Assembly: GCA_050250395.1 (NCBI GenBank)
Contig: JBFWOQ010000001.1
Coordinates: forward strand, 124,001 to 188,000
Direction of reading: 5' to 3'
Origin: JAGPUQ01 sp050250395
GTDB lineage: Bacteria > Pseudomonadota > Gammaproteobacteria > Pseudomonadales > Porticoccaceae
DNA: 64,000 nt
This document shows, piece by piece, positions 16,973 through 25,341 of the stretch. A model generated the notes under the pieces. The model did no database searches, had not been told where the DNA came from, and saw only the letters and a list, made by a program, of their open reading frames with translations. Numbering within the stretch: position 1 is the stretch's first letter; every line of letters starts with the position of its first letter. Both the position numbers and the translations under genes were made by a program.

Positions 16973-17471
16973 GCTACGGCAGATCGGACGTGGCATAGAC
17001 AGAATGATGCGCCGGGCTCAATGCGCATTTTGGGTCCGAGAGTGCATACTGCAAAAACTCGGCGCGGATGCGATGGCGCACCCGGCTCAAGCTCCCGCGG
17101 AGCGAAGAATAGCGCGATAGGAAGCCAGCGCCTCACCACGCGCTGCAGGAACTGCCGCTTTGGTTCCTGAGACGTTCCTTGACATATTCTTTCGGGATTT
17201 TACCGACTGTGTTGATGCGGCCTTTCCCAACCTCAAACGCGAACGCAAACCCTGTTGCAATTATCTGGATATAGGTGTTAGCGTTGGAAACGAGCGCGAA
17301 ACATTTTTCCACCAATAATCGATTTCGCCACACTGGGTACACAGACACGCGATTCTATTCCCGCACCTTTACGCCTTTTGGCGGGTACGGGAAGGCCGAA
17401 CGCCCCAGTGGCGAGCGGGGCCTGATGGTCGGCGCAAAACGATAATAACCAGTACCAAGAGGAGGTGTTCC
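16973..17471. other. 499-bp intergenic region, no gene recognised
   Basis: This stretch separates the luciferase-like gene from the DUF1302 operon. It is less GC-rich than its neighbours. A 71-codon minus-strand frame (17133-17348) has no recognisable features. A TTGACA occurs at 17179-17184 but lacks a convincing -10 at normal spacing. The region presumably holds the promoter and any operator of the DUF1302-DUF1329 unit. Confidence 0.5.
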
Positions 17472-19247
17472 TTGTATCAATCGATACGGTCTTCAGCCGA
17501 GTCACCTTGCCGAACGCCGAGTTACCGGGTTCGATCGGTGGCTGGTTCGGCGCATGAAAGAATCCTGGTCAAGGCCATGGTGTGTGTTGCCAGCCTGGTC
17601 AGCGGACCGGCTGCTGCACTCACTTTCAAATCTGGAGAGATCGAAGCCTTTATAGATACCACGGTTACTGCCAGCGCGGCGATGCGCACGCAAGGCGCGG
17701 ATACACGTTCGTTCATCTCTAGTTCGGGGAATACCCAGGTTTTTCCCGATGGCGGCGATATCTACAGCTCACCGTTGTCGTTGTTGGCCGACATGGGCGT
17801 AAAGAAAGACAACTACGGTCTTTTCTCCCGCATGTCCTATACCTACGACTACACCATCATGCACAAGGACTGTGACAACTGCTTCCGCCCGACACCGGCT
17901 GGTCAACTCGACGGCATTTCCAATGCGGGACAAAACGCAGCGGGCAATAAATTCCGGGTACTCGATTTGTTCGGCTACGGCAGCTGGCACCCCGGGGGCC
18001 ACCGGTTGAATATCCGGATCGGCAAGCAGGTCGTCAACTGGGGCGAAAGCGATATCCTGGGCGGCGGCATAAGTCAGATGCAAAACCCGGTCGATTTTGG
18101 CAAGACCACGACCCCGGGGACTGAGATCAAGGAAACCCTGATGCCCCAGGAGATGATCTATGGGCAGTTTGGTGTCTCGGACGATGTGACAGTAGAAGCC
18201 TATTACGTCTGGAACTGGCGCAGATCGGAGTTCTTCAGTACCGGCACCTTCTTCAGCCCGCTTGATCTCTACGGCAAGGGCTACAAACCCGATCTGTTAA
18301 TTCCGGGCATTCCCTATACCGGCACCGACCGCCCCAGCAAGGGTGGCCAGTGGGGCATCGCCGTTCACAGCATCCTCAGTGGATTGGACAACGCGGACCT
18401 GGGCTTTTACTGGGTTCGCTCCCATGCATTCATGCCAGCGCCGACCGTGGACGAGAGCCATCATGTTCCGGATCCCTTTTCCTTGCTGCCCGTAACACTC
18501 GGTGGGTACCGCTGGAAATTCGCGCAGGATCTCGACACTTTTGCCGTGTCGCTGAATGGCGTGTTACCGGGAACTCTGGGGCTCGCATTTCAGACCGAAG
18601 TGAACTACCGCCCCGATTTTCACGACGTCAGACAATGCGGAAACCTGTTTGGCCTGGGCGGCATACAGACCGCGTTCGGCATGCTTCCCCCGGGATTGGC
18701 CGGACCCGACGGCAACATCATCGGCTGCGGAACCGAAACCAACGACCTCTGGACCTATCTCGGCGCCTTGACCTATTCCGATGCAACCACACTGCTGGGC
18801 GCCAATACCCTCAGCATGATATTGAACGTCAATGCGCAATGGATAAACGATCTTGAAGGCGGCGATCCTACGGACGTCATGTATCACGGCTCCGGTCCCG
18901 CGTTCCAGGGAAACTTCAAAGGAACCGATGGCCTCGATCAGCCCGTCACTCCGTTCTCCTGGGGATATGCATTGGTGGCCCAGCTCGAATACAACGATAT
19001 CTTCGCCAGCCTTGACATGCGGCCCACGCTGGTCTGGATCCATGGCGTAGACGGTTATCAGCCACAGGCCGCAGGTATCGGCGGAGGCCTGCAAAAGGGC
19101 CAGCAGATCGCCCGGGCAAGCGTCGAACTTAGCTACCTGTCCAGCACTTCGTTGGAGCTGGCCTACTCACAATGGCTGGGCGACAACGCGGCGGGCGCCT
19201 ATTTCGACCGGGACAACCTGTCATTGGCATTCAAATACCGTTTTTGA
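17472..19247 (+). CDS. DUF1302 family outer-membrane beta-barrel protein
   Basis: A 591-residue DUF1302 protein. A hydrophobic signal segment (VKAMVCVASLVSGPAAA, about residues 33-50) precedes LTFKSGEIEAFIDTT. Family landmarks include RIGKQVVNWGES, and the chain ends in alternating strands with a terminal Phe (NLSLAFKYRF), a beta-barrel assembly signal. The proposed start is TTG 17472 because AGGAGG sits 6 nt upstream, although this makes a long N-region; an in-frame GTG about 65 bp later would give a more ordinary signal peptide. It is followed 11 bp later by a DUF1329 gene, the usual partner, and then by an RND permease. Function in hydrophobic-substrate transfer is an inference. Confidence 0.87.
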   Translation: MYQSIRSSAESPCRTPSYRVRSVAGSAHERILVKAMVCVASLVSGPAAALTFKSGEIEAFIDTTVTASAAMRTQGADTRSFISSSGNTQVFPDGGDIYSSPLSLLADMGVKKDNYGLFSRMSYTYDYTIMHKDCDNCFRPTPAGQLDGISNAGQNAAGNKFRVLDLFGYGSWHPGGHRLNIRIGKQVVNWGESDILGGGISQMQNPVDFGKTTTPGTEIKETLMPQEMIYGQFGVSDDVTVEAYYVWNWRRSEFFSTGTFFSPLDLYGKGYKPDLLIPGIPYTGTDRPSKGGQWGIAVHSILSGLDNADLGFYWVRSHAFMPAPTVDESHHVPDPFSLLPVTLGGYRWKFAQDLDTFAVSLNGVLPGTLGLAFQTEVNYRPDFHDVRQCGNLFGLGGIQTAFGMLPPGLAGPDGNIIGCGTETNDLWTYLGALTYSDATTLLGANTLSMILNVNAQWINDLEGGDPTDVMYHGSGPAFQGNFKGTDGLDQPVTPFSWGYALVAQLEYNDIFASLDMRPTLVWIHGVDGYQPQAAGIGGGLQKGQQIARASVELSYLSSTSLELAYSQWLGDNAAGAYFDRDNLSLAFKYRF

Positions 19248-19258
19248 GGACAATCTCG

Positions 19259-20686
19259 ATGTTCGACATACAGCACAACGATAACAAGAATGGTCGCAAA
19301 GTACGCAGCCTTCTCACGACGGCGGGGATCCTGCTGTTTGGCATCGTGGCCGACGCAACGGCCGCACCGCTGTCCAGCGCCGAAATCGCCAAGCTCGGCC
19401 TGTCCGGTACCGAGCTGACTCCGGTCGGTGCCATTCGGGCCGGGAACGCCGCGGGAACCATTCCCGAGTGGAAAAACGAGCTGATTCCAGTTCCCCAAGG
19501 ATTTAAACCAGGCGACCACCACCCCGATCCCTTCCCGGACGACAAGGTTTTGTTCACGATAACTGCTGAAAATTACCGGCAGTACGCCGACAAGCTGACG
19601 CCGGGGCAGATCAAATTGTTTGAAGTGATTCCCGGGTACAAAATGGATATCTACCCCACGCGCAGAAGCGCGGTGTATGAAGAGCGGTTTTACAAGGCGG
19701 CATTGGAGAACGCCAAAACCGCGGAAGTGGTAATCGCCGGCAATCAGGTCGGCTTTAAAAACGCGGTTATCTCCTGGCCCTTTCCAATACCCAAAAACGG
19801 AAATGAAGCCATAGCCAATGCGTTGACCAGGCCGTTGCCGACATGGATCAATTTTTGGGACAACACGGCCGCGACTACTGCTAACGGGGGGTATGAGGTA
19901 AATAAATTGTCGGTACAGATCCATTGGCTATACGGTGATCCCCAAAACTCCGTTGAAACTTTCGATCCCAGCGCGCCCGGAACAGGCTACGGGTATTTTC
20001 AAACCATTACTGCTCCCGTCAAACAGGCTGGGCAGGTACTGCTTGCTCACGACCCAATAACCTATACCAAAAATCTTCGCCAGGCCTGGCAATACAATCC
20101 GGGACAGCGGCGAGTAAAGCGCGCGCCGCAAATAAACTATGCGTATCCGTTTCCGGGCAGCAGTGGCCTGATGACGGTGGATTCCGGATATGGCTATAAC
20201 GGACCGAACGACCGGTTTGAATGGAAGCTGGAGGGCCTGCATGAGAAATATGTGCCCTACAATTCATACCGGCTGCATAGCGGGGATATAAAGGTATCCG
20301 ACGTAATTACCAAGGATGGTCGACTTAACCAGGATCTGCCGCGGTACGAACTGCATCGGGTATGGAAGCTCACCGGCACCTTGCGAGAGGGCACGAGCCA
20401 TATATATGGTTACCGGGAGTTGTTTCTGGACGAGGATAGCTGGTGGGTTTTGCTGGCGGACAACTATGACCGCCGCGGCGAATTGTGGCGTCCCATCGAA
20501 CTGCATATCGTCAACCTTTACGACGCGCAAACCATGTTCTACACGCTTTTGAATTCGTACGATCTTCAATCCGGCCGGATGATGTTCATGGGCCTGGATA
20601 ACGAAGATCCTGGCCCGGATATGAGCTGGAGAACGGACGACTCCTATTTCTCGCCTGGGTCCATACGCGCACAGGGTACTCGTTGA
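19259..20686 (+). CDS. DUF1329 family periplasmic protein (LolA/LolB-like fold family)
   Basis: A 475-residue DUF1329 protein with a cleavable signal peptide (LLTTAGILLFGIVADATAA, about residues 17-36). The mature start LSSAEIAKLGLSGTELTPVGA and the GTIPEW segment are family hallmarks, and DSWWVLLADNYDRRGELWR is the conserved C-terminal core. DUF1329 proteins are related to lipoprotein/lipid carriers of the LolA type, so a periplasmic shuttle is plausible, but no substrate is known. GAGGA precedes the ATG at 19259, chosen over the upstream in-frame codons that overlap DUF1302. It ends 39 nt before a hairpin. Confidence 0.87.
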   Translation: MFDIQHNDNKNGRKVRSLLTTAGILLFGIVADATAAPLSSAEIAKLGLSGTELTPVGAIRAGNAAGTIPEWKNELIPVPQGFKPGDHHPDPFPDDKVLFTITAENYRQYADKLTPGQIKLFEVIPGYKMDIYPTRRSAVYEERFYKAALENAKTAEVVIAGNQVGFKNAVISWPFPIPKNGNEAIANALTRPLPTWINFWDNTAATTANGGYEVNKLSVQIHWLYGDPQNSVETFDPSAPGTGYGYFQTITAPVKQAGQVLLAHDPITYTKNLRQAWQYNPGQRRVKRAPQINYAYPFPGSSGLMTVDSGYGYNGPNDRFEWKLEGLHEKYVPYNSYRLHSGDIKVSDVITKDGRLNQDLPRYELHRVWKLTGTLREGTSHIYGYRELFLDEDSWWVLLADNYDRRGELWRPIELHIVNLYDAQTMFYTLLNSYDLQSGRMMFMGLDNEDPGPDMSWRTDDSYFSPGSIRAQGTR

Positions 20687-20724
20687 AACCAACGGTTCCA
20701 GATTCGTTGGCGGCATGCGGTGCG

Positions 20725-20754
20725 ATGAACGGCTGGGCCGCGACAGCCGTTCAT
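20725..20754 (+). terminator. Hairpin after DUF1329 gene
   Basis: A perfect 11-bp stem (ATGAACGGCTG / CAGCCGTTCAT) with an 8-nt loop starts 38 nt after the stop codon and is followed by TTTC. The weak T-tract makes it a probable, not certain, intrinsic terminator. It would separate DUF1302-DUF1329 from the RND gene. Confidence 0.5.
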
Positions 20755-20799
20755 TTTCGAGCAGTGCAGAAGTTGCCGACCTTATAGCTTGCGCGCAAT

Positions 20800-20840
20800 C
20801 GCGTCCGACTGCATCAGCCTCTTCTGCACAGTCGGACGCG
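20800..20840. repeat. 12-bp perfect inverted repeat in spacer
   Basis: CGCGTCCGACTG (20800-20811) and CAGTCGGACGCG (20829-20840) flank a 17-nt loop. No T-run follows on either strand. It could be an operator, an attenuator hairpin, or a small repeat. It lies 370 bp before the RND start. Confidence 0.55.
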
Positions 20841-21212
20841 GAAGCACAGCAGAACATGGTTGCCTTCCGGGTGCGGCGCCGCGCAGAATCTGTTTATCCA
20901 CGCCGAAGAAATTGAAGCGGGTTGGGCAACCGGGGTCCTATCCGACAACATCGCCGCCAAAAGGGCTTCCTGCGCTTACAGCGATCATCGGAGCCGACTG
21001 CTCCGTTGTGTGGCTGGGCACGAATCCCGATTCTACCGGCAGGGAGGGTCCGCAAACCGAGCCCTTGGCTCAACCGACGGCGGGCGGCAAGATCCGATGC
21101 CCCGATCGGCACCGCGACAGCACGCGCTACAGGGTTGGGTTGATCGGACCTATCCGACATTGAGTACAAGCATCGGCGCCAGCAAGATACTTACATCACT
21201 ACCAGAGAACGC

Positions 21213-23606
21213 ATGATGAATCAGGTCGTAAAACTGATGTTTTCGTACCGGCCACTTATTCTGTTTTTCTTTTTTGCATTTACCATCCTTATGGGCGTCA
21301 ATGCGTTAAAGCTGCGGGTTGATGCCGGGTTTGAGAAACTCATGCCTCTAGGGCACGAATATATCAGGACCTTGGTAAAGTACCAGGATGATTTCGGTTC
21401 CGGCAACCAGATCATCGTCGCCCTGATGCAAAAGCAGGGGACCATTTTCAACCCCGAGTTCTTCAAGGTAATGCAATCGGCTACCGATGAGGTTTTTTTC
21501 CTGCCCGGGATCGCGCGATCGACGGTGACATCGATCTTTACCCCGAATGTCATTTATATCGAAGTGATCGAAGATGGATTTTCCGGTGGCAACGTCATTC
21601 CCGCCGAGTTCAGGCCAACCGAGGAATGGATGCCGGTCGTTCGGAGCAACATCATCAAGTCCGGACGTCTGGGTGATCTGGTGGCCAATGATTTTTCCGG
21701 GGCTCTGATCCGGGCAGAGCTGATAGAGCGAGATCCCACCACCCGGCGGCCACTGGACTACAGAACAGTCGCCAAAGACCTGGAAGAAAAAATTCGGAGT
21801 CGGTTCGAAAGCGACAATATCGACGTCCGCATCATTGGATTTGCGAAATCCACCGGCGACATCGCGGACGGCGCCAGAGATGTGATGATATTTTTCGGCG
21901 TCACGCTGGCGATAACCGGATTGCTGCTGTGGTTTTATACGCGCTCCGCCATTTTGTCCGTGCTTCCGCCTTTGGTCGCACTGGTGGCAGTGATCGGGCT
22001 TCTCGGGTCTCTGGACATGCTTGGCTATGGCCTGGACCCCATGTCCATCCTGGTGCCGTTTCTGGTATTTGCGATCGGCGTGAGTCACGGCGTGCAGATG
22101 GTGAGTGGCTGGATGGGCGAGGTGATGTATGGGGATGACATCGACGCCAATGGTCAGCCAGTGGTGCCGGCCTCCGAGTCCTCTCTCGGCGTCGATAGCC
22201 TTGAAGCGGCCCAACGCACTTTTCGCCGGCTATTGATACCCGGCGCGTTGGCCGTTATCACTACGTCAGTGAGCTTCGCCACCATTCTGCTGATCGACAT
22301 TCAAATCGTCCGGGAGACCGCCATTACCGCCAGTGTCGGCATGGCGATCATGCTGCTGACCAAGATGATCCTGCTGCCTGTACTGCTTTCTTATGTCAAG
22401 ATCAACAAGCTCGACCAGTACCGCCAGCGGCACCGGAGGACAGAAGCCCGGCTCGACCCGGTATGGCGATTCCTGGCGCGCGCGACCTACACCGGTCCTT
22501 CCCTGGCAATCCTGGCTTTGGTTGTGACGATTGCGCTCTGGGGTGTTTACAAGGGCAAGGAAATGAAGATCGGCGACCTTCACGCGGGTATTCCCGAATT
22601 GCGTGAGGGCGCCCGCTACAACGTGGATAGTCATGTTATCGCAGACAACTTTTCCATCGGCGTTGACAAACTTTCGGTCATTGTCGAAGCACAACCTAAC
22701 GCATGTGTCGATTACGAAGTAATGAAGGAAATGGATCGGTTTGCGTGGTACCTGCAAAATCTTCCCGGCGTACATTCGGTCGATTCTCTTGCGCGCGCGA
22801 TGAAATTGATTATTGCGGCCAATAATGAAGGCAGTCCACGCTGGTTTGACGTCTCCCGCGATCCGAACAACATGGCCTCAGCCCTGCATGATCTGGAGCG
22901 TGGGGGCGGCGACGAGTACATGAACGCATCCTGCGACGCGATGCCGGTGAATATTTTTACGATTGATCACAAGGCCGAGACGATAGATGGAATCATCAAC
23001 GGTATAGCGGCATTCAAATCCACACTTCCCAAGGAAAAATTCAATCTCCGCCTCGCTTCTGGCAATGTCGGCATCATCGCGGCCACCAACCAGACCGTCG
23101 CAGCGGCGGAGCGACCAATGCTGACCTGGGTATACGGAGTGACGATTGTCCTGTCGCTGCTCGCGTTTCGATCCGTAACCGGCACTCTGTGCATCGTCAT
23201 TCCATTGGCTGTGGTATCCCTGCTCGGGAATGCCATGATGGCCATCCTGGGTATTGGTCTGAAGGTGAACACTCTTCCCATGATGGCATTGGGAGTTGGA
23301 GTTGGCGTCGATTACGCCATTTACATTTACGCCGCGATGCGCGGATTCATGAATTCTGGCGATTCGTTGAACGAGGCGTATTACAAGGCCATGAGACTTA
23401 CCGGCAAGGCGGTGGTGTTCATCGGCATCACGCTTGGCGTGGGAGTGTGTACCTGGATCTTCGCTTCTCTCAAGTTTCAGGCCGATATGGGGATATTGCT
23501 GACCTTTCTGTTCGTGACCAACATGCTGGGTGCCACGCTGATTCTGCCGGCGCTTGCGCACTGGTTATTGCGGTCCCGCAGTCGCGCCAGGTTTGCTACT
23601 GCCTAG
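21213..23606 (+). CDS. RND/MMPL-type inner-membrane transporter
   Basis: A 797-residue permease of the RND superfamily, MMPL/HpnN-like branch, typically found next to DUF1302 and DUF1329 genes. TM1 is at about residues 12-30, a periplasmic loop runs to about 225, then a bundle of five TMs, a central break near 415, a second TM, loop and five more TMs. The second half has the proton-relay Asp in GVGVGVDYAIYIYAAM. The equivalent place in the first half reads FAIGVSHGVQMVSG, with no Asp. It probably moves a hydrophobic molecule across or out of the inner membrane. The start codon is preceded by AGAGAA. Its stop codon (23604-23606) lies inside the left arm of a 170-bp palindromic element. Confidence 0.85.
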   Translation: MMNQVVKLMFSYRPLILFFFFAFTILMGVNALKLRVDAGFEKLMPLGHEYIRTLVKYQDDFGSGNQIIVALMQKQGTIFNPEFFKVMQSATDEVFFLPGIARSTVTSIFTPNVIYIEVIEDGFSGGNVIPAEFRPTEEWMPVVRSNIIKSGRLGDLVANDFSGALIRAELIERDPTTRRPLDYRTVAKDLEEKIRSRFESDNIDVRIIGFAKSTGDIADGARDVMIFFGVTLAITGLLLWFYTRSAILSVLPPLVALVAVIGLLGSLDMLGYGLDPMSILVPFLVFAIGVSHGVQMVSGWMGEVMYGDDIDANGQPVVPASESSLGVDSLEAAQRTFRRLLIPGALAVITTSVSFATILLIDIQIVRETAITASVGMAIMLLTKMILLPVLLSYVKINKLDQYRQRHRRTEARLDPVWRFLARATYTGPSLAILALVVTIALWGVYKGKEMKIGDLHAGIPELREGARYNVDSHVIADNFSIGVDKLSVIVEAQPNACVDYEVMKEMDRFAWYLQNLPGVHSVDSLARAMKLIIAANNEGSPRWFDVSRDPNNMASALHDLERGGGDEYMNASCDAMPVNIFTIDHKAETIDGIINGIAAFKSTLPKEKFNLRLASGNVGIIAATNQTVAAAERPMLTWVYGVTIVLSLLAFRSVTGTLCIVIPLAVVSLLGNAMMAILGIGLKVNTLPMMALGVGVGVDYAIYIYAAMRGFMNSGDSLNEAYYKAMRLTGKAVVFIGITLGVGVCTWIFASLKFQADMGILLTFLFVTNMLGATLILPALAHWLLRSRSRARFATA

Positions 23607-23772
23607 GAGCCTGTCGGACTTAAGACTGCCCTACTGCGGAAAAGCCGAATTTGGTTATATTTCGGGCAAATTTTCGTTGAATAGTCCCCGCTATTCGCCG
23701 CAAATTTGCCCAAAATCTACCTCAAATCGGACTTTCCCTCGCTACGGACGCTCAAGTCCGACAGGCTCCTAG
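23603..23772. repeat. 170-bp palindromic MITE-like element
   Basis: Perfect 19-bp terminal inverted repeats (23603-23621 and 23754-23772, beginning CTAGGAGCCTGTCGG) bound an element with no coding capacity. The interior is also an imperfect dyad: GGGCAAATTT near 23663 pairs with AAATTTGCCC near 23703, and GAATAG with CTATTC, so the whole unit could fold into one long hairpin. It resembles a non-autonomous transposon or a large REP-type repeat. It overlaps the RND stop codon and may also terminate transcription. Confidence 0.8.
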
Positions 23773-23858
23773 CTTGTTGAAAAGCTGCCCAGGAAGAATC
23801 GTCGCATTCGCGAGCGTTGGAGCGGGCTTCTCCAGCGGCCGGAGGAGCGATGAGCCCG

Positions 23859-25226
23859 CTACGCCATACCCAGATTATTCATGTCCCGCGCCGGATAGCC
23901 AGCCAGTATGGCCTGGGGATCGTGCGCCACCCCGGCGCGATAAACCCGCTCCAGCGCGCGCAGCGAACGCACATCCCGGGACGGGTCCTTGGCCAGCACC
24001 AGGATGTCCGCATAACGGCCGGGCGCCAGGGTGCCGAGCTGGTCCTCCATGCGCAGGGCCGAGGCGGCGGCCGCGGTAACGGCTCTCAGCGCGGCCATGT
24101 TGCCGATGGCATCCGCCAGCAATTCGACTTCGCGCAGCAGGGCGAAACCGGGCGGAGGATAGGCGACACCGCAGCAATCGGTGCCGCCGACGATGACGCC
24201 GCCGGCCTCGTGGAGAATACGCACCGCCTCTTTCTGTTTCTCCAGCGCCTTGTCACCCTTGCCCGGCGGAAAGCCGGTGTGAATGTCCCACTCCGGCCCG
24301 GCCTTGACGATTTTCGCCAGATGGCGCTGCCGGTTCAGACACGCTTGGGGAATGTAGATGCGGTCGGTATCGGCGAGCGCGGCTTCCAGACCGATGTTGG
24401 CGAGCCACAGCAGATCCAGCGTGGTGCCCATCTTGACCTGCTTTTCCACCATCGCGCCGAACAGCGCCTGCGCGCCGGGGCCGTGCAGGTCGGCCTCCTC
24501 CCAGCCCTTGAAGGTGGTCTTGGAAAAGCGCGGACTCGACATGGAAATGTCCGGGGTCAGGCGCATTTCGATCGGGCAGATGTCGTTGTAGGGCGTGATC
24601 CACATATGCTCGATGCCGTCGATCCCGAGATTGACGGCTTCGAGCGCCGTGGTGCGGCCCAGATGGCCGGTCACCGGCACGCGTTTATCCACCGCGTCGA
24701 TACAGGCGGCAACGATGTCGGGTGTCATCGAGAAATACAGTTTGATGCCATCGACGCCGGCATTGATGAGCTGGTTCATCTTGGCCGGCGCGCTGGCCGC
24801 GTCGGGCACGTTGTCGAGCATGATGCCGAACTCGCCCTGGTGGTCGAAACTGTCGCCCCGGCCATCGAGCAGCGGCCCGCACACGAACAGCCGCGGTCCC
24901 AGCACCGCGCCGCTGTTGACCCGACCGCGCAGTGCAATCACTTTTTCGAGCTTGCCTCCGACATCGCGGGCGGTGGTCACGCCGGCGCCGAGAAACAGTT
25001 GCAGATCGATTTCATCCACCATGGTCGCATGGACGTGGGTGTCGATCAGCCCCGGCATCAGCGTCTTGCCGGTGCAGTCGATCACCTGGGTATCGGCGCC
25101 GACGTCGATCCGCGTGTCCACCTTGACGATGCGCTCGCCCCGGATAAGGATCGACACGCCGTCGCGCGGCTGGCGGGAAATGCAGTCGATCACCCGCGCG
25201 TTGCGCAGTAGGGTTTCCTGTGCCAT
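23859..25226 (-). CDS. Metal-dependent amidohydrolase (imidazolonepropionase-like)
   Basis: A 455-residue member of the amidohydrolase superfamily with composite N/C-terminal beta-domain (LLRNARVID at the start, GTLAPGRYADILVL near the end) around a TIM barrel. Metal-binding positions seen are the HxH in LIDTHVHATM, GHLGRT, IEHMW and the late Asp in GGTDCCGVAYPP. It probably hydrolyses a cyclic amide or related bond, but the substrate is not predictable. It is the most downstream gene of a minus-strand set with a racemase-like CoA enzyme and two SDRs, 115 bp beyond the CoA enzyme gene, so it may belong to the same catabolic unit. Confidence 0.85.
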   Translation of the reverse strand: MAQETLLRNARVIDCISRQPRDGVSILIRGERIVKVDTRIDVGADTQVIDCTGKTLMPGLIDTHVHATMVDEIDLQLFLGAGVTTARDVGGKLEKVIALRGRVNSGAVLGPRLFVCGPLLDGRGDSFDHQGEFGIMLDNVPDAASAPAKMNQLINAGVDGIKLYFSMTPDIVAACIDAVDKRVPVTGHLGRTTALEAVNLGIDGIEHMWITPYNDICPIEMRLTPDISMSSPRFSKTTFKGWEEADLHGPGAQALFGAMVEKQVKMGTTLDLLWLANIGLEAALADTDRIYIPQACLNRQRHLAKIVKAGPEWDIHTGFPPGKGDKALEKQKEAVRILHEAGGVIVGGTDCCGVAYPPPGFALLREVELLADAIGNMAALRAVTAAAASALRMEDQLGTLAPGRYADILVLAKDPSRDVRSLRALERVYRAGVAHDPQAILAGYPARDMNNLGMA

Positions 25227-25341
25227 GAGATATTCTCCGCTGCGTTATGAAAAAGTTGTCTGAAACCTTTGCGCGGGCATCGGGTGCTGATCATGCGCTG
25301 TGACACCGACACATCGCCGTGTCTTTATATGGCGTTGTTCT

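Larger units (their letters stand above)
20687..21212. other. 526-bp spacer between DUF1329 and RND genes
   Basis: Apart from the two inverted repeats at 20725-20754 and 20800-20840 I see no gene. Short plus-strand frames here (for example 20789-21163) have no recognised motifs or ribosome sites. The size and the terminator-like hairpin suggest that the RND gene has its own promoter, which I could not pin down. Confidence 0.5.

Noticed and set aside
17179..17207. TTGACA as a promoter for the DUF1302 operon
   Set aside because: The bases at 16-18 bp downstream (TACCGA region) do not resemble a -10 box.
17133..17348. 71-codon minus-strand ORF in the spacer before DUF1302
   Set aside because: No ribosome site, motif, or context supports it.
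20789..21163. 124-codon plus-strand ORF between DUF1329 and RND
   Set aside because: It runs through the 12-bp inverted repeat, has no ribosome site and looks compositionally like spacer.
23821..23860. Hairpin AGCGGGCT/AGCCCGCT at the amidohydrolase 3' end as a terminator
   Set aside because: Short stem with a large interrupted loop and no T-run on either strand; the neighbouring 170-bp palindrome is a better candidate for ending transcription.
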